Assembly (NCBI GenBank): GCA_020830965.2
Contig: JACCFC020000006.1
Span: 1-64,000, forward strand
Length of the DNA stretch: 64,000 bases
Origin: Neisseriaceae bacterium TC5R-5
GTDB lineage: Bacteria; Pseudomonadota; Gammaproteobacteria; Burkholderiales; Chromobacteriaceae
Direction of reading: 5' to 3'
Of the stretch, positions 1-8,458 are shown piece after piece; positions within the stretch are counted from its first letter, which is position 1, and each line of letters begins with the position of its first letter. The position numbers and the translations under genes were made by a program. The notes below the pieces were generated by a model. It had not been told where the DNA came from and made no database searches. It saw only the letters and a list, made by a program, of their open reading frames with translations.

Positions 1-75
1 ACAGGACAGTGAAACGCCTTAGCGCCGATGATAGTGTGGCATTCGCCATGTGAAAGTAGGACACTGCCAGACACC
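1..75 (+). rRNA. rrf: 5S ribosomal RNA, 3' part
   Basis: The first 75 bases match the 3' two thirds of a bacterial 5S rRNA: the conserved block GTGAAACGCCTTAGCGCCGA, then GATAGTGTGG, GTGAAAGTAGG and the closing CTGCCAGAC that pairs with the missing 5' end. The 5' part lies outside the window. It is followed at once by a strong terminator, so it is the last gene of an rRNA operon. The exact 3' end is estimated to within a few bases. Confidence 0.93.
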
Positions 76-81
76 CATTCC

Positions 82-125
82 AGCCCCGGTTATCTAAATT
101 ATTAGATAGCCGGGGCTTATTGTTT
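82..125 (+). terminator. rRNA operon terminator
   Basis: A 16-bp stem (82-97 with 102-117, one G-T pair) closes a four-base loop and is followed by TATTGTTTT. It lies directly after the 5S gene and fits a Rho-independent terminator. Because the arms are nearly symmetrical it may also stop the opposing gene whose stop codon is at 139. Confidence 0.9.
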
Positions 126-138
126 TGGTGCTAATCAT

Positions 139-951
139 TTACTTTGTCGGTGTCGGCTGCATCATTTGTCGTGTCGAGTTTTCGCTCAAATAGCGACGTA
201 AAATTCGATGCATACCACCGTCTTTGTTCATGCGCTGGATTTCGGCTTGCCACAATACCGCTTGTTTTTCGCTGAAATCGCTGTGAGCCAGCACGAATCC
301 TCCTGTAATCTTATCGCTTGGTGGAAATAAATCCAAGATTTCAATCTGGCCACTTATCCCTGGTGTGTTCAGCCTGCGCTCGTAGCTGTAAGGGTGAGCT
401 AAGGCTCCTGTAATGATATTTTGAGCGAGCATATTGTATAGTTCATTCTCATTGTTAGCGACAATGACTTTATTGCGTTGTTTGAGTTTTTCAATAAATG
501 CATCTTGTTCCGATCCATGGCGATAACCATGTATTACCCCCCATCTTACAGCTGGGTCATTCACTAATTCTTCTAGCGACCGAGAATGTACACTGCGAGA
601 TAAAAGCACCATATTTTTGCTGTACATATAGGGGAGTATCCAGGAGTATTTGAGTCGCTCTGGTGTAGGGATGGTGGACGTGCCTACATTGAGCTGACCA
701 TACTCTAGCATTTTTAGTATCCGAATTCTGGGATACTCTGCTTCCTGAGTAATTTTACAGCCAAGTCTTTTAGCCAGTTCTTTTACTAAATCAACATCAT
801 AACCTTGACCATTAATATAAGCAGCACCGATGGTGAAGTAACCTACTTTTAGGCCTGCAGCAGGACAAGGTGAAATGGTTTTGTCTGCTGCCCAAGTGGG
901 TGAAATCAATGAGCTCAGGCTTAAGAGCCAGAAAATCCAGTATTTGAGCAT
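139..951 (-). CDS. Periplasmic solute-binding protein, family 3 (orphan)
   Basis: The protein resembles bacterial extracellular solute-binding proteins of family 3 (amino-acid or polar-compound binding). It opens with a signal peptide ending near SPTWAA. The body shows family features: KVGYFTIGAAYINGQGYDVD near the N-terminus, a conserved dicarboxylate/amine-pocket style KRLGCKI, and a C-terminal ILRRYL. I choose the second ATG (position 951) because AGGGAG lies a normal distance upstream of it; the ATG at 969 has a GAGGA almost touching it. No permease or ATPase gene adjoins, so it is an orphan and may serve as a sensor partner or use a distant transporter. Ligand unknown. Confidence 0.8.
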   Translation of the reverse strand: MLKYWIFWLLSLSSLISPTWAADKTISPCPAAGLKVGYFTIGAAYINGQGYDVDLVKELAKRLGCKITQEAEYPRIRILKMLEYGQLNVGTSTIPTPERLKYSWILPYMYSKNMVLLSRSVHSRSLEELVNDPAVRWGVIHGYRHGSEQDAFIEKLKQRNKVIVANNENELYNMLAQNIITGALAHPYSYERRLNTPGISGQIEILDLFPPSDKITGGFVLAHSDFSEKQAVLWQAEIQRMNKDGGMHRILRRYLSENSTRQMMQPTPTK

Positions 952-969
952 GAATTTACTCTCCCTCAT

Positions 970-1450
970 TCCTCTTTCAAGAACAGCTAGCCAATGCCAC
1001 TTTTGTGTCTTTCTAGGTACAAAAGTGGTGTAAACAACAATCCTACCAATTGTTATTGATCAAGATAGTCAATATCAGCATAGACATGATTTCTTTGATT
1101 TTGGAGCAGCAATTATGAAAAGTCATATTGATTTTCTTGTTAGAAGAAGGTGGGTGTAGTGGGCTACATTTGCAATAAGTTTGATATATGAATTTTGTAT
1201 TTATAATTAATTATAATTGCTGAAAATAAAATGATTTTTGGATTTTTTGATGATTGATAATATAAAAATCATACAAAAAATTTTTAAAAAATATCGAATG
1301 CAGAAAAGCAAAGGTGCTTGTGCTAGATTCAAATAATTTATGAGTCTGATAGCAGAGTGCTTTTAACATGGTTAGTCTTGGTGGATTGGCCTATTTTTGT
1401 GAGAGTGGAAAAGCATCTCAATCAAATAGCCCCTTCAGAATGGGTTTTAT
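970..1450. other. AT-rich intergenic region with a perfect palindrome
   Basis: These 480 bases separate the divergent solute-binding protein genes and carry no credible gene. The stretch from about 1170 to 1300 is strikingly AT-rich. A perfect 16-base palindrome, TTATAATTAATTATAA, lies at 1201-1216. The region must contain promoters for both flanking genes, but I cannot single out -35/-10 boxes with confidence in such AT-rich sequence. Confidence 0.5.
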
Positions 1451-2281
1451 GTGCACAAATTAGTCAATTTCAATATTTTTAAGGTTTTCACATTTTGCCA
1501 TGCGCAGTGGCTTATGGGCCGAGTTTTGTTCCTAATTATGCTGACTTTAGGCGGTTCGGCCAAAGCGGCGGTTGAGGTGATTGTGCTAGATATGCCGGGC
1601 TTTGCTGCAAACAATAAGGGTTGGATGGCTGATCTGCTGCATAGCATCAGTGTATTTGGACAGCCGCTGAGGCTTAATCTTCAGCCAGTAGTCCGTGCTA
1701 CATCTTCATTTTATCAAGCAGGGAAGGGGGATGTTTATGCCGCTGATGTGTTGTGCTTACAGCCACATGTGCATTATCTGACCGTGGGTTTACGAGATTA
1801 TGAAGGGTTTGTGGTGCGTAAAGGAAAACCTATTCCTGATCGTCTGGCCTTGCCGCCTAAGGGAAGTACAATTTTAGTGGTACGTGGCTTTGATCATGAT
1901 TTTGTACCAAAGCATCTTGAATACCACTGGAAGGAGGCTTCCTCAATCCCTCAGGCCTTGACAATGTTGCGCGTTGGTCGCGTTGACTATTTATATACCT
2001 ATCTCGAATTAGCTGAAGATGCCATCTCGCAACAGCATTTAGCATCAGAGTTTGACTATAGTATTAAGCATACTGTGGCAGATATCGTACCTGCATTAGT
2101 TTTTCGATCTACACCTCGCGGCCTGCTGCTGGCTCAGCAGATGCGCAAACAATTACTTAAACTGACAGCAACAGGTATTTATGCAAAAATCATGGCTAGC
2201 AATGGTTTACCTTCTTGGCACTTTCGAGATGGAGTGAGTGGTATTTTTAAGATTGTTAAGGAAAGTGATTGCAAGCCTTAA
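1451..2281 (+). CDS. Putative periplasmic solute-binding protein (orphan)
   Basis: A protein of up to 276 residues with a hydrophobic N-terminal segment (about residues 22-40) ending in GGSAKAA, a likely signal peptide preceded by an unusually long N-terminal tail. The start is uncertain: the internal ATG at residue 22 (LMGRVLF) would give a conventional signal peptide. The rest has the size and alternating pattern of a family-3 solute-binding domain, but it is divergent and lacks the clear N-terminal motif of the neighbouring gene at 139-951. No transporter genes adjoin. Ligand and role unknown; a sensory or signalling role is possible but not shown. Confidence 0.6.
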   Translation: MHKLVNFNIFKVFTFCHAQWLMGRVLFLIMLTLGGSAKAAVEVIVLDMPGFAANNKGWMADLLHSISVFGQPLRLNLQPVVRATSSFYQAGKGDVYAADVLCLQPHVHYLTVGLRDYEGFVVRKGKPIPDRLALPPKGSTILVVRGFDHDFVPKHLEYHWKEASSIPQALTMLRVGRVDYLYTYLELAEDAISQQHLASEFDYSIKHTVADIVPALVFRSTPRGLLLAQQMRKQLLKLTATGIYAKIMASNGLPSWHFRDGVSGIFKIVKESDCKP

Positions 2282-2435
2282 TTGAGGGTTTTAATTATTG
2301 TCTGTGATGAAATAGGTGTTGCAACTTCATCATGGCAATGAAGCTTTAGCATTTTCTTAATCTAAACAGACTCATTTGTATGAGTAAAGAAGCTGTTGGG
2401 TTCGACGTGTTATTGATTTACTAGCAAGGAAAAAT

Positions 2436-3128
2436 ATGAGGCAGCAGACAAAGGGAGAAGGTAAACCTGTAATGGAGGTAAGTGCCAGCTATAGCGCCGA
2501 TGTCATTTTGCCAAAACAACCACAGAAAAGGCCAAGTAGCAGCCAAACTATTATTGTGATTGGTTCATCTACTGGAGGAACGGAGGCTTTACGTACCCTG
2601 TTGACGGCACTGCCTGCTGAGATGCCACCGATCTTGGTTGCTCAGCATATGCCTGCAACCTTTACTCAGTCCTTTGCCAGTCGTTTAGATAGTTTATGTA
2701 AGCTTACAGTGAAAGAAGCAGAAGATAATGAGCTAGTGAGAGAGGGGACGGTATATATTGCGCCAGGGCATTCGCATCTATTAATCAAGCCTGTGTCCTC
2801 GGGGGCCTACGCAGTTAATCTGCATGGTGGGTTGGAGGTAAACCGGCACCGTCCATCAGTAGACGTATTATTTCGTTCTGCTGCGAATTTAGTTGGATCA
2901 CATTGCATCGGCATCATTCTTACTGGCATGGGGCGGGATGGTGCTGCCTGTATGATGGAACTAAAAGAAGCGGGAGCTTGGAATATTGCCCAGGATGAGG
3001 CAAGTTGTGTGGTGTTTGGTATGCCTAAAGAAGCGATTGCCGCAGGAGGGGTGAATGAAATATTGCCATTAGGCAATATTGCCAACCGCCTGAGGCAACT
3101 AGTGGCTCAACGATCTGCTGCTGTTTAA
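2436..3128 (+). CDS. Stand-alone CheB-type protein-glutamate methylesterase domain
   Basis: The protein matches only the catalytic half of CheB, which removes methyl esters from (and deamidates) chemoreceptor glutamates. The triad is visible: Ser45 in GSSTGG, His71 in QHMP and Asp168 in TGMGRDG. NRHRPSVDVLF and ASCVVFGMPKEAI are also typical. The N-terminal receiver domain of normal CheB (about 350 residues in all) is absent, replaced by about 36 polar residues. ATG 2436 has AAGGAAAAAT just upstream. Its stop codon overlaps the start of flrC (TAATG), so the two are almost surely co-translated, linking this enzyme to flagellar gene control rather than to a chemotaxis operon. Its substrate is unknown. 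Confidence 0.88.
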   Translation: MRQQTKGEGKPVMEVSASYSADVILPKQPQKRPSSSQTIIVIGSSTGGTEALRTLLTALPAEMPPILVAQHMPATFTQSFASRLDSLCKLTVKEAEDNELVREGTVYIAPGHSHLLIKPVSSGAYAVNLHGGLEVNRHRPSVDVLFRSAANLVGSHCIGIILTGMGRDGAACMMELKEAGAWNIAQDEASCVVFGMPKEAIAAGGVNEILPLGNIANRLRQLVAQRSAAV

Positions 3129-4522
3129 TGAGTAAAAATATAATGAAATGTTTGCCTATTTTAGTGGTTGAGGATGATGCTAGTTTACGTGAAGCAATTG
3201 TAGATACGCTTAATCTGGCAGGTTATCCCACTCTGGCAGCAGAAGATGGCACCGTAGCGCTACAGCAATTAAAAAAATTTCCGGTGGGTTTGATTATTTC
3301 TGATGCACAAATGACGCCGATGGATGGCTATGAATTGTTTGAAGCAGCAAAAAAAGATTTCCCTGGCGTGCCCTTCATATTGATGACTGCTTATGGTGTG
3401 ATTGAACGTGCGATTGATCTATTGCGGGCGGGGGCTGCACATTATTTGTTGAAGCCCTTTGAGCCTGTGGCACTGATTACCGAAGTAGAAAAGCATTTAT
3501 TACGTATGCCTAGTAGTCAGCTTGACGGTATCGTCGCTGAGTCGGCTGTTATGCGTCAGATCTTTGCCTTGGCTGGTCGCGTGGCAAATAGCGAGGTTAA
3601 TGTGATGATTTCGGGGCCTAGTGGAACAGGCAAAGAGGTATTGGCTCGTTATATTCATCAGTACTCACGGCGCTCAGTTGGACCATTTATTGCCGTTAAC
3701 TGCGCGGCTATCCCTGAAAATTTGCTGGAATCGACATTGTTTGGGCATGAGCGCGGTGCATTTACCGGCGCGGCACAAGCACTGCCTGGTAAGTTTGAGC
3801 AGGCACAAGGTGGCACAATCTTGCTTGATGAAGTGACCGAAATGCCCCTGGCCTTACAAGCCAAGCTGCTACGGGTATTGCAGGAGCGGGAAGTCGAGCG
3901 GGTAGGAGGGACTCGCACGTTAAAGCTAGATATCCGTGTGTTGGCTACGTCTAATCGTGATTTGCAAGCAGAGGTGGAGGCGGGTAATTTTCGCGAAGAT
4001 TTGTTCTTTCGTTTAAATGTCTTTCCGATAAGGTTGCCGGCACTGGTGGAGCGCAAAGAAGACATCTTACCATTGGCACGAATCCTGCTTAAGAAATATG
4101 CAGAGGCTGCAGGTAGATCTCAGTTGGTACTTTCGGATGATGCGGAATGCCATTTGACGGCCTATAGTTGGGAAGGTAACATCCGCGAATTGGAAAATGT
4201 CATACAGCGGGCGGTCGTTCTTGCCGGTGGGATGGAAGTTATTGCCGCAGACTTGCTGTTGGATCACGTTTCTGAAATCGCTAGGGAACCCCCTGTCATA
4301 TCTAATAATGCAGGTTCTTTCATGTCTGACGAAAGAGATATGAAGACAATTGAAAAATGCCATATTCTGGATACTTTGACCGCAGTTGGCGGGGTAAAAA
4401 AGCTGGCAGCGGAGAAACTGGGCATAAGTGAGCGGACTTTGCGTTACAAATTGCAGCGCTATCGTGATGAAGGTGTTGTCTCTGAATGCGCTAAAGCTCC
4501 AGAAGAAGGCAGTAGGGAGTAA
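3128..4522 (+). CDS. flrC: Sigma-54-dependent flagellar response regulator FlrC/FleR
   Basis: An NtrC-type activator that works on RNA polymerase holding sigma-54 to switch on middle flagellar genes. Domains in order: receiver (about 8-125) with the acidic pair in VVEDD, phospho-acceptor Asp in IISDAQM and Lys in LLKPF; AAA+ domain (about 135-370) with Walker A GPSGTGKE, the sigma-54 contact loop GAFTGA and Walker B TILLDEV; and a C-terminal Fis-type helix-turn-helix ending ISERTLRYKLQRY. Length is normal. It overlaps the methylesterase gene upstream by one base and ends two bases before fliE. The expected partner kinase gene flrB is not adjacent. Confidence 0.93.
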   Translation: MSKNIMKCLPILVVEDDASLREAIVDTLNLAGYPTLAAEDGTVALQQLKKFPVGLIISDAQMTPMDGYELFEAAKKDFPGVPFILMTAYGVIERAIDLLRAGAAHYLLKPFEPVALITEVEKHLLRMPSSQLDGIVAESAVMRQIFALAGRVANSEVNVMISGPSGTGKEVLARYIHQYSRRSVGPFIAVNCAAIPENLLESTLFGHERGAFTGAAQALPGKFEQAQGGTILLDEVTEMPLALQAKLLRVLQEREVERVGGTRTLKLDIRVLATSNRDLQAEVEAGNFREDLFFRLNVFPIRLPALVERKEDILPLARILLKKYAEAAGRSQLVLSDDAECHLTAYSWEGNIRELENVIQRAVVLAGGMEVIAADLLLDHVSEIAREPPVISNNAGSFMSDERDMKTIEKCHILDTLTAVGGVKKLAAEKLGISERTLRYKLQRYRDEGVVSECAKAPEEGSRE

Positions 4523-4524
4523 CT

Positions 4525-4848
4525 ATGTCGGTATCCAATATTGATCAATTGCTGGGTGAGCTAAAAACAGCATCGGCACTTGCAGCAGGGAAACCTGCTT
4601 CATCGCAGTCTCAGGATGCCCCGCAAGTAGAGTTTTCCGATGTACTTAAATCAACAATAGAGCAAGTCAATTCTGCTCAACAGGCTTCGCAGGAGATGCA
4701 AAAGCAATTTGAGTTAGGAGAGGAAGGCGTTAATCTGCAGGATGTCATGGTCTCATTGCAGAAGGCCAGCCTGTCTTTCCAGACAATGGTGCAGGCACGC
4801 AACAAGCTGGTTACCGCCTATCAGGAAATCATGAATACTCAAGTCTAG
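4525..4848 (+). CDS. fliE: Flagellar hook-basal body protein FliE
   Basis: FliE joins the MS ring to the rod and is the first substrate of the flagellar export gate. The 107-residue length is usual. The family signature is in the C-terminal half: VNLQDVMVSLQKASLSFQ followed by ARNKLVTAYQEIM. The start lies two bases after the flrC stop with GTAGGGAGTAACT ahead of it, so fliE is translated from the same message. It heads the fliEFGHIJK run. Confidence 0.95.
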   Translation: MSVSNIDQLLGELKTASALAAGKPASSQSQDAPQVEFSDVLKSTIEQVNSAQQASQEMQKQFELGEEGVNLQDVMVSLQKASLSFQTMVQARNKLVTAYQEIMNTQV

Positions 4849-4901
4849 CGTTGCCGGTAGTCATGAGCCGGCGGCGGTGGGCCTAAACCAAAAACCACTG
4901 T

Positions 4902-6656
4902 ATGGCTGATCTGGCAGAAGAAAACGCTCCTCCGATTTGGCGAGCTCGCCTTAATGAAGCAAATGATCGCTTCAAGACGCTCCCCAATAACAAAAAAATC
5001 CTATTTTTAGCAGCACTTGCTGCTATTTTTGCTGTGATTGTGGGGGCGGTGATTTTGAACCGTACTCCTAACTATCGCGTGTTGTTCTCTAATGTTGCTG
5101 ATCGTGATGGTGGCCAAGTAGTCGCCGCATTACAGCAAATGAATATCCCCTACCAATTGGGTGAGGGCGGCGTCATTTCTGTGCCATCGGATAAGGTGTA
5201 TGACGCACGTCTCAGGCTGGCAGTGCAGGGTTTGCCTAAAACTGGGGGTGTGGGCTTTGAACTGATGGATAACCAGAGGTTTGGTATCAGCCAGTTTGCT
5301 GAACAGGTCAACTATCAACGTGCTATTGAAGGTGAGTTGGCGCGTACCATTGAAGCCGTCGGCTCAGTGGAGAGTGCGCGGGTGCATATTGCTACCCCGA
5401 AACAAAGCGTGTTTGTACGTGAGCAGCAGCCACCAACGGCATCGGTGATGCTGACGCTATTTCGTGGACGTATGCTGGATGCTGGTCAAATCGCGGGTAT
5501 CCTGCATCTGGTTTCCAGTTCGGTGCCCAATCTACCGCTGAAGAATGTCACTGTTGTTGATCAAGAAGGAAACTTACTATCTAAGCAGGCCGGCCTAGAT
5601 GAAAATTCAGGACTAGATCAGCGCCAGTTAAGCTTTGTGCGACAGATTGAAGAGAGCTACGTCAAACGTATTGAGGATATTCTCGAGCCTATTTTTGGCA
5701 AGGGTAACTCACGGGCACAAATTACCGCTAATGTCGATTTTTCCGAAGTAGAGCAAACTTCGGAAACCTTCAAACCTAACTCTACTCCTAGCCCATCAGC
5801 GACGCGTAGTCAGCAAATCAGTGAAAGGCTAGCCAATGGTGCAGCCTTGCCGTCTGGGGTGCCGGGGGCGTTGTCCAATCAGCCGCCATCAGCTGCGTCA
5901 GCCCCCATTACTCTACCGCCAGGTGCTGCACCAGGTACCGCTACGCTTTCCGGGCAGACAGTTGGCCCGAATGGCGCTTTACAGCGTGATATCACGACTA
6001 ATTATGAAGTGGATAAAACGATTCAGCATACCCGTTTGCCACAAGGTTTGGTCAAGCGCTTATCGGCAGCGGTGGTGGTGAACTATCGGCGTATGCCCGA
6101 TAAAAACGGAGAGTTGAAACCCACGCCGCTCACGACGCAGGAAGTGCAGCAAATTAATAATCTGGTTAAAGAGGCAATGGGTTATAACGTACAGAGGGGC
6201 GATACGTTAAACGTGGTGAACGCGGCTTTTGCTGATGCCGAAATTCCGTTGACGATGCAAGAAAAAGTCACCGATTATGTTAGTAATAACGCGCCTAATT
6301 TGATTAAGTACACGCTACTGAGCATCGCTGTTCTCTATTTGTTATTCGGTGTCGTGCGGCCCATTATGCGCGACTTGACTAAGTCGCCTCCGGCTGTTGC
6401 TGGGGAAGGCGGTGTGGATGCCAATGGACAACCCATTGCTGGTGGGGGTCGTTTGTTGGGCGTGGCAGGTGAGGACGGTGAAGTAGGGACAGCTGGTGCC
6501 GCGCAGATGATGGATGAGGTTGGGGCCAATAGTGCGTTGCGTGAAGCGCAAATTCGTCATTACACCAGTAATCTTGAGGCTGTGCGTGATATGGTGAAGA
6601 CCGATCCGCGCATGGCTGCCCAGATCATTAAGGAATGGATTAACGCTGATGAGTGA
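4902..6656 (+). CDS. fliF: Flagellar MS-ring protein FliF
   Basis: FliF forms the MS ring in the inner membrane, the platform for basal-body assembly. Two membrane segments are visible (about residues 29-52 and 470-490). The first periplasmic ring-building motif (NYRVLFSNV) and the second (ETFKPN with the long Pro/Ser-rich linker after it) lie between them. The C-terminus ending AAQIIKEWINADE is the FliG-binding tail. The 584-residue length is normal. No convincing Shine-Dalgarno sequence precedes ATG 4902; a small GC-rich hairpin (GCCGG/CCGGC) lies in the 53-base gap after fliE. It overlaps fliG by eight bases (ATGAGTGA), suggesting coupled translation. Confidence 0.95.
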   Translation: MADLAEENAPPIWRARLNEANDRFKTLPNNKKILFLAALAAIFAVIVGAVILNRTPNYRVLFSNVADRDGGQVVAALQQMNIPYQLGEGGVISVPSDKVYDARLRLAVQGLPKTGGVGFELMDNQRFGISQFAEQVNYQRAIEGELARTIEAVGSVESARVHIATPKQSVFVREQQPPTASVMLTLFRGRMLDAGQIAGILHLVSSSVPNLPLKNVTVVDQEGNLLSKQAGLDENSGLDQRQLSFVRQIEESYVKRIEDILEPIFGKGNSRAQITANVDFSEVEQTSETFKPNSTPSPSATRSQQISERLANGAALPSGVPGALSNQPPSAASAPITLPPGAAPGTATLSGQTVGPNGALQRDITTNYEVDKTIQHTRLPQGLVKRLSAAVVVNYRRMPDKNGELKPTPLTTQEVQQINNLVKEAMGYNVQRGDTLNVVNAAFADAEIPLTMQEKVTDYVSNNAPNLIKYTLLSIAVLYLLFGVVRPIMRDLTKSPPAVAGEGGVDANGQPIAGGGRLLGVAGEDGEVGTAGAAQMMDEVGANSALREAQIRHYTSNLEAVRDMVKTDPRMAAQIIKEWINADE

Positions 6657-7647
6657 GAACGGGGTACGTCGTAGTTCCATCTTGCTGTTCAGTTTGGGGC
6701 AGGCCGAGGCGGTCGAGGTCTTCAAATACCTGGGGCCAAAAGAGGTACAAAAAATCTCTCTGGCTATGGCAGCTATTAATAATCTGAGTTATGAGCAGAT
6801 TGACGAAGTGGTCGCTGACTTTCGCAAAGAGTGTGCGGCCAGGGTGAGTATCGGTGCCTCGGATGAGTACCTGCGTAATGTGTTGACCGAAGCTTTGGGG
6901 CCCGATAAGGCGGCCAATCTGCTTGATAAAATCATGCAGGGTAATGACCATAGTGGTATCGAAAGTCTGAAATGGATGGACCCTTCCTCCGCTGCAGATT
7001 TGATTCGTAATGAACATCCACAAATTATTGCGACTATCCTGGTGCATTTAGAGCCAGACCTATCCAGTTCTATTCTGTCTTTCTTCCCTGAGCGGATGCG
7101 TAATGAGGTTCTCATCCGTACCGCCACGCTGGAGGGGGTGCAGCCGCAGGCTTTACGTGAGTTGAATGATGTATTGACACAGTTGTTGTCAGGCTCTGAC
7201 CGCATGAAGAAAAGCGCTGCGGGTGGGGTGGGTATGACCGCAGAAATTCTCAATTTCATGGGCTCTAATGTGGAGGCTACGGCATTGAACTATATCCGTG
7301 AGTATGATCCGGAACTGGCTCAGCGCATTCAGGACAAGATGTTTGTATTTGAGAATATTCTCGAAATTGATGATCGCTCTATTCAGACTATTTTGCGAGA
7401 GGTACAGTCTGATACGCTGGTGATTGCTCTAAAGGGTACCAGTGCAGAATTGAAAGAAAAAATCTTCCGAAATATGTCACAGCGTGCCGCCGAAATGTTA
7501 CGTGACGATCTGGAATCTAAAGGGCCGGTTAAATTGTCGGAGGTGGAGGCAGAGCAGAAAGAAATTCTCAAAGTGGTACGTAAACTAGCTGACGATGGGC
7601 AGATTATTTTAGGTAGTAAGGGTGGGGATGAAGGTCTTGTCGAATAA
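6649..7647 (+). CDS. fliG: Flagellar motor switch protein FliG
   Basis: FliG is the C-ring component that links FliF to FliM and receives torque from the stator. The 332-residue length is normal. Visible family blocks are the N-terminal FliF-binding segment (SSILLFSLGQAEAVEVFKYL), the middle domain with EHPQIIATILVHLEP, and the C-terminal torque helix with IDDRSIQTILREV and LRDDLES containing the charged residues that face MotA. It overlaps fliF and fliH on either side, in keeping with a tightly packed operon. Confidence 0.96.
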   Translation: MSENGVRRSSILLFSLGQAEAVEVFKYLGPKEVQKISLAMAAINNLSYEQIDEVVADFRKECAARVSIGASDEYLRNVLTEALGPDKAANLLDKIMQGNDHSGIESLKWMDPSSAADLIRNEHPQIIATILVHLEPDLSSSILSFFPERMRNEVLIRTATLEGVQPQALRELNDVLTQLLSGSDRMKKSAAGGVGMTAEILNFMGSNVEATALNYIREYDPELAQRIQDKMFVFENILEIDDRSIQTILREVQSDTLVIALKGTSAELKEKIFRNMSQRAAEMLRDDLESKGPVKLSEVEAEQKEILKVVRKLADDGQIILGSKGGDEGLVE

Positions 7648-8458
7648 GACCATTATCTCGGCCGATGAACTGGGCGAATGGCGCAGTTGGCGACCAGCCG
7701 TGCTGGATGGTTTTAATGAAAAATTAACGCCAGTGCAGTTGATGACTCTATCTAGACAACGGCGTGATGAGCTTGAAGCAAGTAAGAGTCCTGCGCCTAG
7801 CCAGCAAGAATTAGATGATAGCAAGCAACAAACACTGTCAGTAGAAGAAAACCACGAGGTGAGTACTTATCCGACGGCTGCGGAACTGGAAAGCATTCAC
7901 CAAGAAGCTTGGCAGGCTGGCTATGATGCAGGCTCGGAGTCGGGTCGTACCGAAGGTTACGATCAAGGATTACTCGCCGGGCGTGAACAGGGTTTGGCTG
8001 AGGTGCGTGCTGAGCAGGAGGCTCGTTTTAGCGAGGCTTGGCAACCACTACAGCAGATGGCGGCACAATTTGCTAATGAGTTGTCCCGTGTAGAGCATGA
8101 GTTGTCACAAGATTTACTCAACTTGGCGCTAGCACTAGCTAGTCGGTTAGTGCAGATGCAAATACAAACGGATAGCAGCGTGATTGCGGCTTTACTCGGT
8201 AGCGCATTAAATGATTTGCCTGCCACTCTGGGGCAGGCGCGTTTGCGGGTCAATCCGGCCGATGTGGCGGTGGCGCGCGAGTTCCTGTCGCAAGAAACCC
8301 CGGAAACTCAATGGCAATGGATAGAAGACCCGGCGATTGAACGTGGCGGCTGCCTCATTGATACTGCTGCTTTGCGTTTGGATTTGACCTTGTCATCAAG
8401 GTTAGCCACATTGCAGCAGGCATTGGGGTGTAGCAGTAATGAGTCAGAATCTACTTGA
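7628..8458 (+). CDS. fliH: Flagellar assembly protein FliH
   Basis: FliH binds FliI and regulates the export ATPase, tethering it to the C ring. The glycine-spaced helix is clear at about residues 95-120 ([20 protein letters not shown], then [12 protein letters not shown]), a GxxxG-type repeat diagnostic for FliH. A conserved C-terminal domain follows ([22 protein letters not shown]). A GTG start at 7622 is possible, but ATG 7628 has GGGTGGGG just upstream. It overlaps the end of fliG by about 20 bases and the start of fliI by 20 bases. Confidence 0.92.
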   Translation: MKVLSNKTIISADELGEWRSWRPAVLDGFNEKLTPVQLMTLSRQRRDELEASKSPAPSQQELDDSKQQTLSVEENHEVSTYPTAAELESIHQEAWQAGYDAGSESGRTEGYDQGLLAGREQGLAEVRAEQEARFSEAWQPLQQMAAQFANELSRVEHELSQDLLNLALALASRLVQMQIQTDSSVIAALLGSALNDLPATLGQARLRVNPADVAVAREFLSQETPETQWQWIEDPAIERGGCLIDTAALRLDLTLSSRLATLQQALGCSSNESEST

